Source: Runella aurantiaca
Lineage (GTDB): Bacteria > Bacteroidota > Bacteroidia > Cytophagales > Spirosomataceae
Direction: 5' to 3'
DNA length: 64,000 bases
NCBI RefSeq assembly: GCF_003339505.1
Contig: NZ_QPIW01000005.1
Span: 203,277 to 267,276 of the forward strand
Shown: piece by piece, positions 1 to 8,338 of the stretch
Layout: the number at the start of each line of letters is the position of its first letter
How positions within the stretch are numbered: position 1 is the stretch's first letter
Notes under the pieces: model-generated
The model's input: only the letters and a program-made list of their open reading frames with translations
Databases searched by the model: none
What the model was told of the DNA's origin: nothing
Position numbers and translations under genes: made by a program

Positions 1-56
1 TGCGCCGCATTGATAAATACCTTTACTTCATGGCTTCAAATAACCCTTACAAAGCC

Positions 57-1316
57 ATGAAAATGAAATACTTAGTATTTTGCCTCGCTACTCTTTTTGT
101 AGGCTTCAGTGGCCGAACCATTGAGCAAAAAGAACAGGAACAAATCCACGGGCTACACTTGGCCAACGGTCGCCAATCGACTCGGATTGCATTTGAATTA
201 CACTCCAATCTCATCATTGTGCCGGTGCGCATCAATAAATCGGATACCCTCCGGTTTGTGCTTGATACGGGCGTGGGTTCAACGATTTTGACCGATGCTT
301 CCGTGGCGCAAAAACTGGGCATGAAATCGGTACGCAAAATGAAAATCGAAGGTATGGGCGACGGCAAATCCATTGCGGCTGATGTCACCGTGGGAAATAC
401 CCTCAAAATGGGCAAAATGCAGGGTTTCAAACATAACATCGTGGTGATGGACAGCGAAATATTGCGGCTATCGGAGGTGGTAGGAACGCCCATTCACGGC
501 ATTTTTGGATACGAAATCTTCAATAAATTTGTGGTCACGATTGATTTTCAGCGACAGGAACTCACGCTCACCACGCCTACCAAATACAAATATATGGCCA
601 AACAAGGCGACCGATTTCCCATTGTGATTGAAAAAACCAAACCCTATCTGGACGCCGTAACGGTAGTATCCAATGATCGTGAATTGCCGATTCGGGTGGT
701 GTTGGATACGGGTGCAGGGCACGCTTTAATGCTCAATACTTCGGTCAATAATATTCAATTGCCCCAAAAAGTGGTTAAATCGCAGCTAGGCGTTGGCTTG
801 GCGGGGGTTATCAACGGCCACATCGGTCGGATTCCCAAGGTGCGTATCGGGCAGTTTGAACTAACGGATGTATTGACCACTTTTCCAGATAGCTCAGCCT
901 TTGGCATGAAACTCACCGACCAGTCTCCCTACCGCGACGGAAACCTAGGCGGAGAATTGTTAAGTCGCTTTAAGGTGACGTTTAATTATGAAGCAGGATA
1001 CATTGTGCTGAAACCCAACAAAAAACGCTTCAAAGAGCGCTTTGAACACGACATGAGCGGCATGGATGTACGGGCCAAAGGAAAAGGCTTTCGGCAATTC
1101 TTTGTTGAAAACGTCATCGAAGGCTCCCCCGCATTTCAGGCAGGGCTGCAAGAAGGAGACGAAGTGCTTCTGATCAATAGCCAATCGGTCGAAACCATGG
1201 GACTGCCTGATATTTACCGAATGTTTCAACGCCGCGAAGGCAAAGAAATGCACGTGGTGGTACGCCGAAACGGGCGGCTGGTTTCGGCCAATTTTGCCTT
1301 GAAGCGGATTATTTGA
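57..1316 (+). CDS. Secreted retropepsin-like aspartyl protease with C-terminal PDZ domain
   Basis: Probably an exported peptidase or peptide-binding protein of 419 residues. An N-terminal hydrophobic signal segment follows the start at 57; an in-frame ATG at 30 would only add a polar stretch before it. Two aspartyl-protease half-domains each carry a D-T-G triad (about residues 70 and 217, contexts LDTGVGS and LDTGAGH), as in clan AA single-chain enzymes. A PDZ domain occupies roughly the last 80 residues (GSPAFQAGLQEGDEV). A close paralogue with the same architecture lies at 45297-46553 on the other strand. The first 29 bases of the window hold nothing recognisable. Substrate unknown; the family assignment is firm, activity is inferred from the DTG motifs. 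Confidence 0.85.
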   Translation: MKMKYLVFCLATLFVGFSGRTIEQKEQEQIHGLHLANGRQSTRIAFELHSNLIIVPVRINKSDTLRFVLDTGVGSTILTDASVAQKLGMKSVRKMKIEGMGDGKSIAADVTVGNTLKMGKMQGFKHNIVVMDSEILRLSEVVGTPIHGIFGYEIFNKFVVTIDFQRQELTLTTPTKYKYMAKQGDRFPIVIEKTKPYLDAVTVVSNDRELPIRVVLDTGAGHALMLNTSVNNIQLPQKVVKSQLGVGLAGVINGHIGRIPKVRIGQFELTDVLTTFPDSSAFGMKLTDQSPYRDGNLGGELLSRFKVTFNYEAGYIVLKPNKKRFKERFEHDMSGMDVRAKGKGFRQFFVENVIEGSPAFQAGLQEGDEVLLINSQSVETMGLPDIYRMFQRREGKEMHVVVRRNGRLVSANFALKRII

Positions 1317-1406
1317 ACAACTAAAATCCATTCCCACGGAAGTAAATCGCCTTTATTTCTGTGGGTTTCTATTTATCTTTAGGCCCCTAAGCCAAAAGAT
1401 AAATTC

Positions 1407-2567
1407 ATGAAACGAATTCACACGATTGATGTTACCCGGGGTATTGTTATGATTATCATGGCATTAGATCACGTCAGGGATTTGATGCACACTACCGCAT
1501 TGACCCAAGACCCTACCAATTTACAAACCACTACCGCCGCCCTGTTTATGACCCGCTGGGTAACGCATCTTTGCGCACCCAGTTTCGTTTTTTTGTCGGG
1601 AGCCTCGGCGTACTTAACTTTTAAAAGCCAACACAATCCAGCTCAAACCAAACGCTTCCTGCTGACCAGAGGGCTCTGGTTGATGTTGTTGGAAATCACG
1701 GTCATCAATTTTGCGTTTTGGTTCGATATTCATTTCCGAACCATTATTCTGCAAGTTATTTTTGCCATCGGGTTGGGTTTTGTGGCGTTATCCTTTTTGT
1801 TAAAAGTACCCGCGAAGGTATTAGGCATTATCGGGTGGAGCATTGTCGTGTTGCATGGCCTTACCACCTTGATTCCCATTCCTCAAAATCCAGGACTAGC
1901 CGTGGGCTGGTCATTTTTGTTTGTCACCAATGTATTTACGCTTTCTCCGAACTTCACATTGGGAACGTTGTATCCTTTTATTCCGTGGCTTGGTATCATG
2001 CTGGCGGGGTTTGGCTTCGGTAGCGTTTTTGAAAAAGCCGCGCCAATTCGCAGAAACATACTTTGGCGCTCCGCTCTATTGGCAATAAGTCTGTTTGTGA
2101 TGATTCGACTCCTCAATTTTTACGGCAACCCTACGCAATGGGCTGCGCAAAAATCAAGTCTCTTTACCTTTCTGTCCTTTATAAACGTATCCAAATACCC
2201 ACCTTCCCTGCTTTATACGTTGGTTATGCTCGGACTCATGTTTGGATTGTTGGCTCTGGGAGATATTCAAGCCAATGCTTTTACCAAGGTTGTGGCTACT
2301 TATGGCAAAGTTCCGATGTTTTATTACTTGATTCACTGGTATTTGATTCACAGTGTCATGTTTGGGATGCTGTTTTTGCAGGGTTTTGGCTGGGAAGATA
2401 TTCCCATTGGCACGTTTAGCTTTGGGCGACCGCCCAACTCTGGCATTGAGCTTGGTGCAGTTTATGGCGTATGGATAGCCGTGGTTTTATTTTTGTATCC
2501 ATTGTGCCGTTGGTACGCAAACTACAAAGCCACGCACCGGAGTCTGAAGTGGCTTTCTTATCTGTAA
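1407..2567 (+). CDS. DUF1624 / HGSNAT-like multi-pass membrane protein
   Basis: A polytopic membrane protein of 386 residues with about ten hydrophobic segments. The N-terminus (TRGIVMIIMALDHVRDLMH) matches the heparan-alpha-glucosaminide N-acetyltransferase catalytic-like / DUF1624 family, in which a membrane-embedded His-Asp pair moves acyl groups onto sugars. Bacterial members are mostly uncharacterised; transfer of an acyl group to an extracytoplasmic glycan is an inference. It stands alone, 90 bp after the protease gene, and converges on the ppx gene across a shared hairpin. Confidence 0.8.
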   Translation: MKRIHTIDVTRGIVMIIMALDHVRDLMHTTALTQDPTNLQTTTAALFMTRWVTHLCAPSFVFLSGASAYLTFKSQHNPAQTKRFLLTRGLWLMLLEITVINFAFWFDIHFRTIILQVIFAIGLGFVALSFLLKVPAKVLGIIGWSIVVLHGLTTLIPIPQNPGLAVGWSFLFVTNVFTLSPNFTLGTLYPFIPWLGIMLAGFGFGSVFEKAAPIRRNILWRSALLAISLFVMIRLLNFYGNPTQWAAQKSSLFTFLSFINVSKYPPSLLYTLVMLGLMFGLLALGDIQANAFTKVVATYGKVPMFYYLIHWYLIHSVMFGMLFLQGFGWEDIPIGTFSFGRPPNSGIELGAVYGVWIAVVLFLYPLCRWYANYKATHRSLKWLSYL

Positions 2568-2573
2568 ATACAA

Positions 2574-2605
2574 AACCCCTTCGGCTTTTAAGGTTCGAAG
2601 GGGTT
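2574..2605. terminator. Bidirectional hairpin between convergent genes
   Basis: A perfect 10-bp inverted repeat (AACCCCTTCG / CGAAGGGGTT) with a 12-base loop lies just after the DUF1624 stop and before the ppx stop. The minus-strand side is followed by a T-rich run, so it suits termination of ppx best. Confidence 0.6.
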
Positions 2606-2628
2606 AAGCATAACAACGTACAATACTC

Positions 2629-3501
2629 CTACTTTTTCAGTTTTTCATACACCAACTGAATAATTCCGTCTTTCAATCCTAAGTCAGGTACCAGTATCTT
2701 ATCAGCACCCGCCCATCTCATGACTGAGGTATAAATATCCGCCGCCGGAATGATGACGTCGGCACGGTCGGCATTGAGTCGTAATTTATTGACGCGTTCT
2801 TCCTGACTAAAGGAGGCGATGTAGTCACGCATTCGTTTTAGTTCCGACAAAGAAGTCGCGTTGTCGGCGGTTTTGGAGACTAAGTTAAAAAGCTTGGAAA
2901 TATTACCGCCCGTTCCGACGGCCACGATGGGTTCGAGCGAATCTACATTATCCTCAATCCATTGTTCCATTTTCCCCCAAGCGCCTTTGCTTTCTTTGCC
3001 TTCCAGCAAACGCACCGAGCCAATTTTAAACGATTTAGTAGCAATTTTTTGCCGATTAAAATAGATGTTCAGTTCTGTACTTCCACCACCAACGTCAATG
3101 TGAAGGTACTGCCCGTCTTCCAATGCCTGTACTACCACATTGTTGATGAGCTGCGCTTCACGGGTGCCGTCAATGATGTGAATCTGAATGCCCGTGCTTG
3201 CCGCAATCCGCTCTACAATCTCTGGGCCATTGGTACATTCGCGCATGGCCGAAGTGGCGCAGGCCATATAACCCTCCACTTCGTGCAGTTCCAGCAACAG
3301 TTTGTAACACTGCATCAGTTTGACCGTACGAGCTTCGCTCTCGGGCGTAATGCTGCCGAAATTAAAAACGTCATGTCCAAGACGTAGCGGAAAACGGACG
3401 TATTCCACTTTTTTGAAACTGGTATAACCACCATCGTGCAGAACGGATGAAATCTGTAGACGCGCTGCGTTGGAGCCAATATCAATTGCCGCGATTTTCA
3501 A
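2629..3501 (-). CDS. Ppx/GppA family phosphatase (exopolyphosphatase-like)
   Basis: Predicted cytoplasmic exopolyphosphatase or pppGpp phosphatase of the ASKHA fold, 290 residues. Visible motifs: the phosphate-1 loop AAIDIGSNAARL at the N-terminus, the mid-domain DGTREAQL segment, the phosphate-2 loop HIDVGGGSTEL, and LVPDLGLKDGII near the end. The length fits the short two-domain Bacteroidota version without the C-terminal HD domain. There is no in-frame ATG near the start. A TTG at 3501 gives the family-typical beginning MKIAAIDIGSN; a TTG at 3528 is also in frame but lies inside a good -7 promoter box, so 3501 is preferred. Divergent from the carbamoyltransferase. Confidence 0.85.
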   Translation of the reverse strand: MKIAAIDIGSNAARLQISSVLHDGGYTSFKKVEYVRFPLRLGHDVFNFGSITPESEARTVKLMQCYKLLLELHEVEGYMACATSAMRECTNGPEIVERIAASTGIQIHIIDGTREAQLINNVVVQALEDGQYLHIDVGGGSTELNIYFNRQKIATKSFKIGSVRLLEGKESKGAWGKMEQWIEDNVDSLEPIVAVGTGGNISKLFNLVSKTADNATSLSELKRMRDYIASFSQEERVNKLRLNADRADVIIPAADIYTSVMRWAGADKILVPDLGLKDGIIQLVYEKLKK

Positions 3502-3525
3502 TGAATTTTTGTCATTTAGTTTGTG

Positions 3526-3533
3526 CAAATGTA
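3526..3533 (-). promoter_or_regulatory. Candidate -7 box for ppx
   Basis: On the minus strand the sequence reads TACATTTG, an exact match to the Bacteroidota TAnnTTTG element. Transcription would start around 3520, giving a short leader before the TTG at 3501. No clear -33 TTG is visible. Confidence 0.4.
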
Positions 3534-3716
3534 AAACCTAGCGGCGTACCTTTTAATAACCTAATTCGTTAATTTTTGAAATTTCTCATAATCCTCCTTA
3601 GTTTTGTCTGCATTATATAGAAGTTTAAAAACCAAAAACCGGCAAAGTTGTAGTAACATTGTCAAGATTTTCAACAAAAATCATCACAAATACCCCCTAT
3701 TTTATCCCATCTTAGA

Positions 3717-5579
3717 ATGAAGATACTTGGAATTTCCGCATTTTACCACGATTCAGCTGCCGCTCTGATTGACAATGGCGAAATTGTCGCCGCCGCCCAG
3801 GAAGAGCGTTTTACCCGTAAAAAACACGATCCAAACTTCCCTTCCAATGCCATCAACTATTGTTTAGAATACGGCGGAACTACCCTTAATGAACTGGATG
3901 CCATTGTTTTTTATGACAAGCCTTTACTCAAGTTCGAACGTTTGCTGGAAACCTATTACACCTTTGCTCCCAAGGGTATCAAGTCGTTTATCACCGCCAT
4001 TCCAGTGTGGATTAAAGAGAAAATGTTTCTCAAACGACTCATCAATGAAGAATTAGAGAAAATTGGGTACGACAAAAAGAACCCCGTTAAACTTCTTTTT
4101 CCAGAACACCACTTATCGCACGCCGCCAGTGCATTCTATCCTTCTCCTTACGAAAAAGCAGCGATTCTGACCATCGATGGCGTGGGTGAATGGGCTACCG
4201 CTTCGATTTGCTCGGGCGAAGGCAACAAAATTTCTATTCTGAAAGAACTTCGTTTTCCTCACTCATTGGGGCTTTTATATTCGGCATTTACTTATTTTCT
4301 AGGCTTTAAAGTCAATTCGGGAGAATATAAATTGATGGGCCTTGCTCCCTACGGTAATCCTTCCTCGCCCGAGGTTGACAAGTACGTAGAAACCATCAAA
4401 AAAGACCTTGTGGTCATTAAAGAAGACGGCTCCATCTGGTTGGACCAAAACTATTTTGATTACGCCACGGGCCTCAAAATGGTGCGCGAAGCCGACTGGG
4501 AACGCCTCTTCGGGATGAAAACCCGCAAGCCAGAAGACCCGCTCGAAGCCCATCACTGTAACCTCGGATTGGCCATTCAGCGCGTTACTGAAGAAGTAGT
4601 GGTAAAAATGGCGCAGGAAGCCAAGCGTCTCACGGGAGCCGACTATTTATGTTTGGCTGGTGGGGTGGCGCTCAATTGCGTTTCCAACGGAAAACTCCAA
4701 AAATCAGGCGTATTCAAGGAGGTATTTATCCAACCCGCCGCTGGTGATGCAGGCGGAGCGCTGGGCGCGGCCTTGACTGCCTACTACATTTATTTCGACC
4801 AAAAACGCACCATCAACTACACGCAGGATGCGATGAGCGGCTCTTATTTAGGGCCAACATTCTCGGATTTGGACGTGGAGTTGGTCTCCAAAAAATACAA
4901 AGCTGCGTTCAAAAAATTTGACAACTTCGACGAGTTGACCAAGGAAGTATCCCAAATTTTGGCCGACGGCAACGTGGTAGGCTGGGTACAGGGGCGGATG
5001 GAATTCGGGCCCCGGGCCCTGGGAGCGCGCAGTATTTTGGGCGACCCCCGCAACGCAGAAATGCAGAAAAAACTCAACGTCAAAATCAAATATCGAGAGT
5101 CTTTCCGTCCGTTTGCGCCTTCGGTATTGGCCGAAAAAGTGGGCGAATACTTTGATTTTGACGGAATATCACCCTATATGCTGTTGGTTCATCCGGTCAA
5201 AGAGACCCGCCGCAAAAAACTGCCCGCCGAGTTTGACTCGTTTGATTTGCGCGACAAGCTCTATTATTTGCGTTCAGACTTACCGTCCATTACGCACATC
5301 GACTTTTCGGCCCGTATTCAGACGGTCCATAAGCAGACCAACCCGCGTTATTATCAATTGATTCAGGATTTTGAAAAATTGACCGGTTACGGTGTGATTG
5401 TCAATACCAGCTTCAACGTACGCGGCGAACCCATCGTAAGTACCCCCAATGATGCGTATCGCTGCTTTATGCGCACCGAAATGGATTATTTGGTCGTAGG
5501 AAATTATCTGTTTGACAAACGTCAACAACCCGAATGGCAGGATACCGATAACTGGAAAGAGGAGTTTGTGCTGGATTAA
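3717..5579 (+). CDS. O-carbamoyltransferase, NodU/CmcH/SxtI-like
   Basis: Transfers a carbamoyl group from carbamoyl phosphate, via carbamoyl-adenylate, to a hydroxyl of an unidentified acceptor. The 620 residues show the family layout: N-terminal Kae1-like domain (ILGISAFYHDSAAALI at residues 3-18), the metal-binding HHLSH motif at 131-135, an IDGVGEW nucleotide loop near 153-159, and a C-terminal domain with EFGPRALGARSILGDPRN. Length matches SxtI and NodU enzymes. It heads a same-strand cluster with an SGNH hydrolase, a DUF5989 protein and an SxtJ-like protein; the last two families also neighbour the carbamoyltransferase of saxitoxin clusters. The acceptor here is unknown; a surface glycan or lipid is my inference. 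Confidence 0.93.
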   Translation: MKILGISAFYHDSAAALIDNGEIVAAAQEERFTRKKHDPNFPSNAINYCLEYGGTTLNELDAIVFYDKPLLKFERLLETYYTFAPKGIKSFITAIPVWIKEKMFLKRLINEELEKIGYDKKNPVKLLFPEHHLSHAASAFYPSPYEKAAILTIDGVGEWATASICSGEGNKISILKELRFPHSLGLLYSAFTYFLGFKVNSGEYKLMGLAPYGNPSSPEVDKYVETIKKDLVVIKEDGSIWLDQNYFDYATGLKMVREADWERLFGMKTRKPEDPLEAHHCNLGLAIQRVTEEVVVKMAQEAKRLTGADYLCLAGGVALNCVSNGKLQKSGVFKEVFIQPAAGDAGGALGAALTAYYIYFDQKRTINYTQDAMSGSYLGPTFSDLDVELVSKKYKAAFKKFDNFDELTKEVSQILADGNVVGWVQGRMEFGPRALGARSILGDPRNAEMQKKLNVKIKYRESFRPFAPSVLAEKVGEYFDFDGISPYMLLVHPVKETRRKKLPAEFDSFDLRDKLYYLRSDLPSITHIDFSARIQTVHKQTNPRYYQLIQDFEKLTGYGVIVNTSFNVRGEPIVSTPNDAYRCFMRTEMDYLVVGNYLFDKRQQPEWQDTDNWKEEFVLD

Positions 5580-5639
5580 ATTTCGGTCCATTTACCAACA
5601 AATACCAATGATTCAGGGACTTATTCCTACATTTTTTAT

Positions 5640-6773
5640 ATGATTTCAAAACTAATCACCTCACTCATCCGCCTTGCTGTTTTGAGTATTCCGGCGTTTC
5701 TTTTGTTTTTTCCAGACAAAATAAACATCAAGTTTGACTACCCTTACGCGGGCCTTATGGATAATTTTTACATCCGATTGGCCAAGGCAATGGTGCTATT
5801 TTTTGTGCTAATAGAACTGTTGCGGATGTTTTATTACGGAATTATCAAAAATCCTAAAGGCAATAAAATTGTGGCAAATATCGCTACGCTTGGGATCATG
5901 GTGGTGTGGTTGGCGGGTTTATTAGAAATCGCGTTTATGTTTGTTTCCCAAAGCCACGAAGGCGATTTGAGCAAGGCTTCGCAGATTTGGTTTGCCAAGT
6001 ACTGGAAACCGATTACGGCCGAAGGCTACCGCGATTTTCCGAAAACGAGCGCCGAGAAAAAGAAAAAAGTGTTGGTTTTGGGCGATTCCTTCGCGGCAGG
6101 ACACGGTTTAGACAAAACGGAAGAGCGTTTTTCGGATCAATTGGAGCAAAAACTGGGCGCTGATAAGTACGCAGTGTACAATTTAGGGGTGTCGGGTTCT
6201 GATACACGCGATGAATTTCAGCGTTTACAGAAATTTCCCGTCAAGCCCGATGTGTTGGTGTTGGAATATTTTCCGAACGACATCGAAAGAGCCGCCCGCG
6301 ACGCCAAACTGACGTTGGCCGAGTTCAAGCCTTACGACGACATCAAGCTCCCGGGCGTAGGGTCGTTGGTGATGCGCTTTTATCTGCCCAATTACATTTA
6401 TTGGCAATTCCCGCACATGCCGCCCGCGTCGATTACGGACTTTGTTCAGAAATCATACACCGACACCACCATTCTGAATCCTCACTTGCGTGATTTACAG
6501 AAAATCGTGGACTACGCCCGTGCGCACAAAGCGCCGATGTACGTGGTGATGGTTCCGTTTTTACAAAATGTAGAGAAGAGCAATGGCTACACCAAACCCA
6601 TCGAAGATTTCTTCACCAATCAGCAAATTCCGGTCGTTCGCCTTAGTGAGCACTTGGGGCCGATTCCACCCAAAGAGCGGATTGTGGGGAAGAATGACGG
6701 TCATGCCAGCGCCAAAGTAAATGCCGTTATTGCCGACAAGCTGTATGAACAGATGAAGGTTTCCATAAAATAA
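5640..6773 (+). CDS. Membrane-anchored SGNH/GDSL hydrolase
   Basis: A 377-residue protein with three N-terminal hydrophobic segments (about 9-25, 43-62 and 82-102) followed by an SGNH hydrolase domain facing the periplasm. Block I is VLVLGDSFAAGHG with the nucleophile Ser150; block III is LEYFPNDI; a C-terminal D-G-H (KNDGHAS) supplies the probable Asp/His pair. Such enzymes are esterases or acyltransferases. It lies 60 bp after the carbamoyltransferase and before the two SxtK/SxtJ-like genes, suggesting that it edits or loads the same product. Substrate is not predictable from sequence. Confidence 0.85.
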   Translation: MISKLITSLIRLAVLSIPAFLLFFPDKINIKFDYPYAGLMDNFYIRLAKAMVLFFVLIELLRMFYYGIIKNPKGNKIVANIATLGIMVVWLAGLLEIAFMFVSQSHEGDLSKASQIWFAKYWKPITAEGYRDFPKTSAEKKKKVLVLGDSFAAGHGLDKTEERFSDQLEQKLGADKYAVYNLGVSGSDTRDEFQRLQKFPVKPDVLVLEYFPNDIERAARDAKLTLAEFKPYDDIKLPGVGSLVMRFYLPNYIYWQFPHMPPASITDFVQKSYTDTTILNPHLRDLQKIVDYARAHKAPMYVVMVPFLQNVEKSNGYTKPIEDFFTNQQIPVVRLSEHLGPIPPKERIVGKNDGHASAKVNAVIADKLYEQMKVSIK

Positions 6774-6912
6774 ATCCCACAAATGTTCACTTTGTCTTAA
6801 TGCGAAAATGTGTAAATTTGTGCTTAATTACATTCTATAACTGTTATAAACCATTCGTTTTGGTTGTTTTTTAGACCGAATACGTATATAAATAACTACA
6901 AACTTACCGAAG

Positions 6913-7062
6913 ATGGATTTCTTAAAAGACTTATTTGCTTTCCTGAGTGAGCGGAAGAAGTGGTGGTTAGCTCCAATGATTATTCTTTTATTGCTTATCG
7001 GCGTCATCATTGTCATTGGCGGAGGCTCAGCCGTAGCACCGTTTATTTATACATTATTTTAA
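6913..7062 (+). CDS. DUF5989 / SxtK-like small membrane protein
   Basis: A 49-residue protein. An amphipathic start (MDFLKDLFAFLSERKKWW) is followed by one transmembrane helix rich in Ile, Leu and Gly (about residues 20-40) and the tail SAVAPFIYTLF. This is the shape of the DUF5989 family, to which the very small SxtK protein of saxitoxin clusters seems to belong (recalled, not searched). The Lys/Trp boundary suggests a cytoplasmic N-terminus. Its function is unknown. Position directly after the carbamoyltransferase and SGNH genes and before the SxtJ-like gene is the strongest support that it is real. Confidence 0.85.
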   Translation: MDFLKDLFAFLSERKKWWLAPMIILLLLIGVIIVIGGGSAVAPFIYTLF

Positions 7063-7068
7063 GTATTA

Positions 7069-7126
7069 AGGAGTCAGAAACGAGAATTGAGCAGTTTAAG
7101 AACTGTAATTCCCGCTTCTGACTCCT
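7069..7126 (+). repeat. Long imperfect hairpin between the SxtK- and SxtJ-like genes
   Basis: Arms 7069-7088 and 7107-7126 (AGGAGTCAGAA... / ...TTCTGACTCCT) pair at 18 of 20 positions, and an inner CAGTT/AACTG pair extends the stem. It is followed by a C/T-rich direct repeat (CTCACCC twice) before the next ATG. It could be a dispersed REP-like element or could reduce read-through into the last gene. Confidence 0.7.
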
Positions 7127-7146
7127 CACCCCTCACCCCTCAAAAA

Positions 7147-7515
7147 ATGTCTGAAGCTGAAAAAAGTAAAGCCCAGTTAGTAATCGTTACCGGGCTGGTT
7201 ATCTTTTCGTTTATTTTCAAATCTGCCGCCCTTTATTTGTTATATGCCGCTGGAATCGTGGGCGCGTTGAGTATTTTTGTTCCAGTTGTCGGCGATTTTA
7301 TCGTCAAAATTTGGTTCAAAATAGCCGAAGGTCTGGGTTGGTTTAACTCTCGCGTCATCCTGTCGATTGTGTTTTACGTGTTTTTGTGGCCCATCGCCAT
7401 GTTGTATCGCCTTTCTACCAAGAATCCAATGGGTATCAAACGCCCAACTGGCAACAGCGTATATGTTGAGCGTAATCATACCTATGTCAAAAAAGACATC
7501 GAGAATATTTGGTAG
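7147..7515 (+). CDS. SxtJ-like membrane protein
   Basis: A 122-residue protein with two or three hydrophobic segments (about 10-50 and 70-90) and a hydrophilic C-terminus. Size, topology and its place beside a carbamoyltransferase and a DUF5989 protein fit the SxtJ family; family function is unknown. The ATG at 7147 is preferred over an in-frame upstream start at 7087 because the latter would begin within the hairpin and low-complexity leader. Its stop codon is inside a hairpin shared with the convergent LOG gene. A role in presenting the carbamoyl acceptor at the membrane is only an inference. Confidence 0.8.
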   Translation: MSEAEKSKAQLVIVTGLVIFSFIFKSAALYLLYAAGIVGALSIFVPVVGDFIVKIWFKIAEGLGWFNSRVILSIVFYVFLWPIAMLYRLSTKNPMGIKRPTGNSVYVERNHTYVKKDIENIW

Positions 7516-7542
7516 AAAAGAGATAGTCATTATCTCTTTTCT
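7514..7542. terminator. Bidirectional terminator overlapping two stop codons
   Basis: A perfect 12-bp inverted repeat (AGAAAAGAGATA / TATCTCTTTTCT, 5-base loop) covers the stops of the SxtJ-like gene and the convergent LOG gene, whose coding ends are only 14 bp apart. Confidence 0.65.
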
Positions 7543-8279
7543 AAAAGCCACCAGATAGGCCGACGACGCTTCTGGATTTGAAAATTGGCAGTAAGATACA
7601 CCCGAATGTGCTCAATGGCCTCGTCCATATCGTCGGTCACTTTGAGCAAATCTAAATCTTTGGGCGAGATAGTACCTTGGTCAGCCATCTTTTGTAACAT
7701 CGAAATCATCGGAGTATAGTATTCTTTGCCAATGACAACCATCGGAAAGTTATGAATTACCCCCGTTTGAATGAGCGTGAGTGTTTCAAACAGTTCGTCC
7801 ATCGTGCCTACCCCGCCCGGCATAATTACAAAAGCATAAGAGTACTTGACTAAGAGCACTTTACGAATAAAAAAGTACTTTATTTTTACCCATTTTTCCA
7901 TATACGGGTTTTCTTTTTGTTCAAAAGGAAGCTGTATATTGCAGCCAACCGAGCGCCCACCGCTTTCAAATGCCCCTCGGTTGGCCGCCTCCATGATGCC
8001 CGGGCCACCACCCGTCATGATGGTCAGTCCCAATTCCTGCGAAATCCGCCTCCCCAATACGCGGGCTTGCTCATAATAAATACTTCCTTCTTTGAATCGT
8101 GCCGAGCCAAACACCGTTACACACGGCCCCACAAAATGCAGTGCCCGAATTCCCTTAAAAAACTCCCACACTACCTCCAACAAAAACACAAACTCAGAAC
8201 GTCGGCTTTTGGGGCCTTCTAAAAAATAATATCCTTTGCGTTGATCAATAAAAGGGCTTTGGGGTTGCTTATCGGTCAT
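7530..8279 (-). CDS. LOG family protein (TIGR00730-type Rossmann fold)
   Basis: Predicted nucleoside-5'-monophosphate phosphoribohydrolase, cutting the N-glycosidic bond of AMP-like or cytokinin-riboside phosphates. The family signatures are present: GGGPGIMEAANRGAFE at about 90-105 and PGGVGTMDE at 154-162, which carry the substrate-binding and catalytic Glu residues. Its 249 residues include an N-terminal extension over the minimal LOG protein of about 190. It is a single gene on the minus strand. Whether it acts on cytokinin-like nucleotides in this bacterium is unknown. Confidence 0.88.
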   Translation of the reverse strand: MTDKQPQSPFIDQRKGYYFLEGPKSRRSEFVFLLEVVWEFFKGIRALHFVGPCVTVFGSARFKEGSIYYEQARVLGRRISQELGLTIMTGGGPGIMEAANRGAFESGGRSVGCNIQLPFEQKENPYMEKWVKIKYFFIRKVLLVKYSYAFVIMPGGVGTMDELFETLTLIQTGVIHNFPMVVIGKEYYTPMISMLQKMADQGTISPKDLDLLKVTDDMDEAIEHIRVYLTANFQIQKRRRPIWWLLEKR

Positions 8280-8338
8280 TGTCGGTAGTGTTTACAGAAT
8301 AGTTTAGTAATTTTACGGTCGAATATGATGAAGTAAGT

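Noticed and set aside
3717..7515. A saxitoxin-type biosynthetic cluster
   Set aside because: Only the carbamoyltransferase and the two accessory families are present. No polyketide-like SxtA, amidinotransferase or other toxin-core genes occur in the window.
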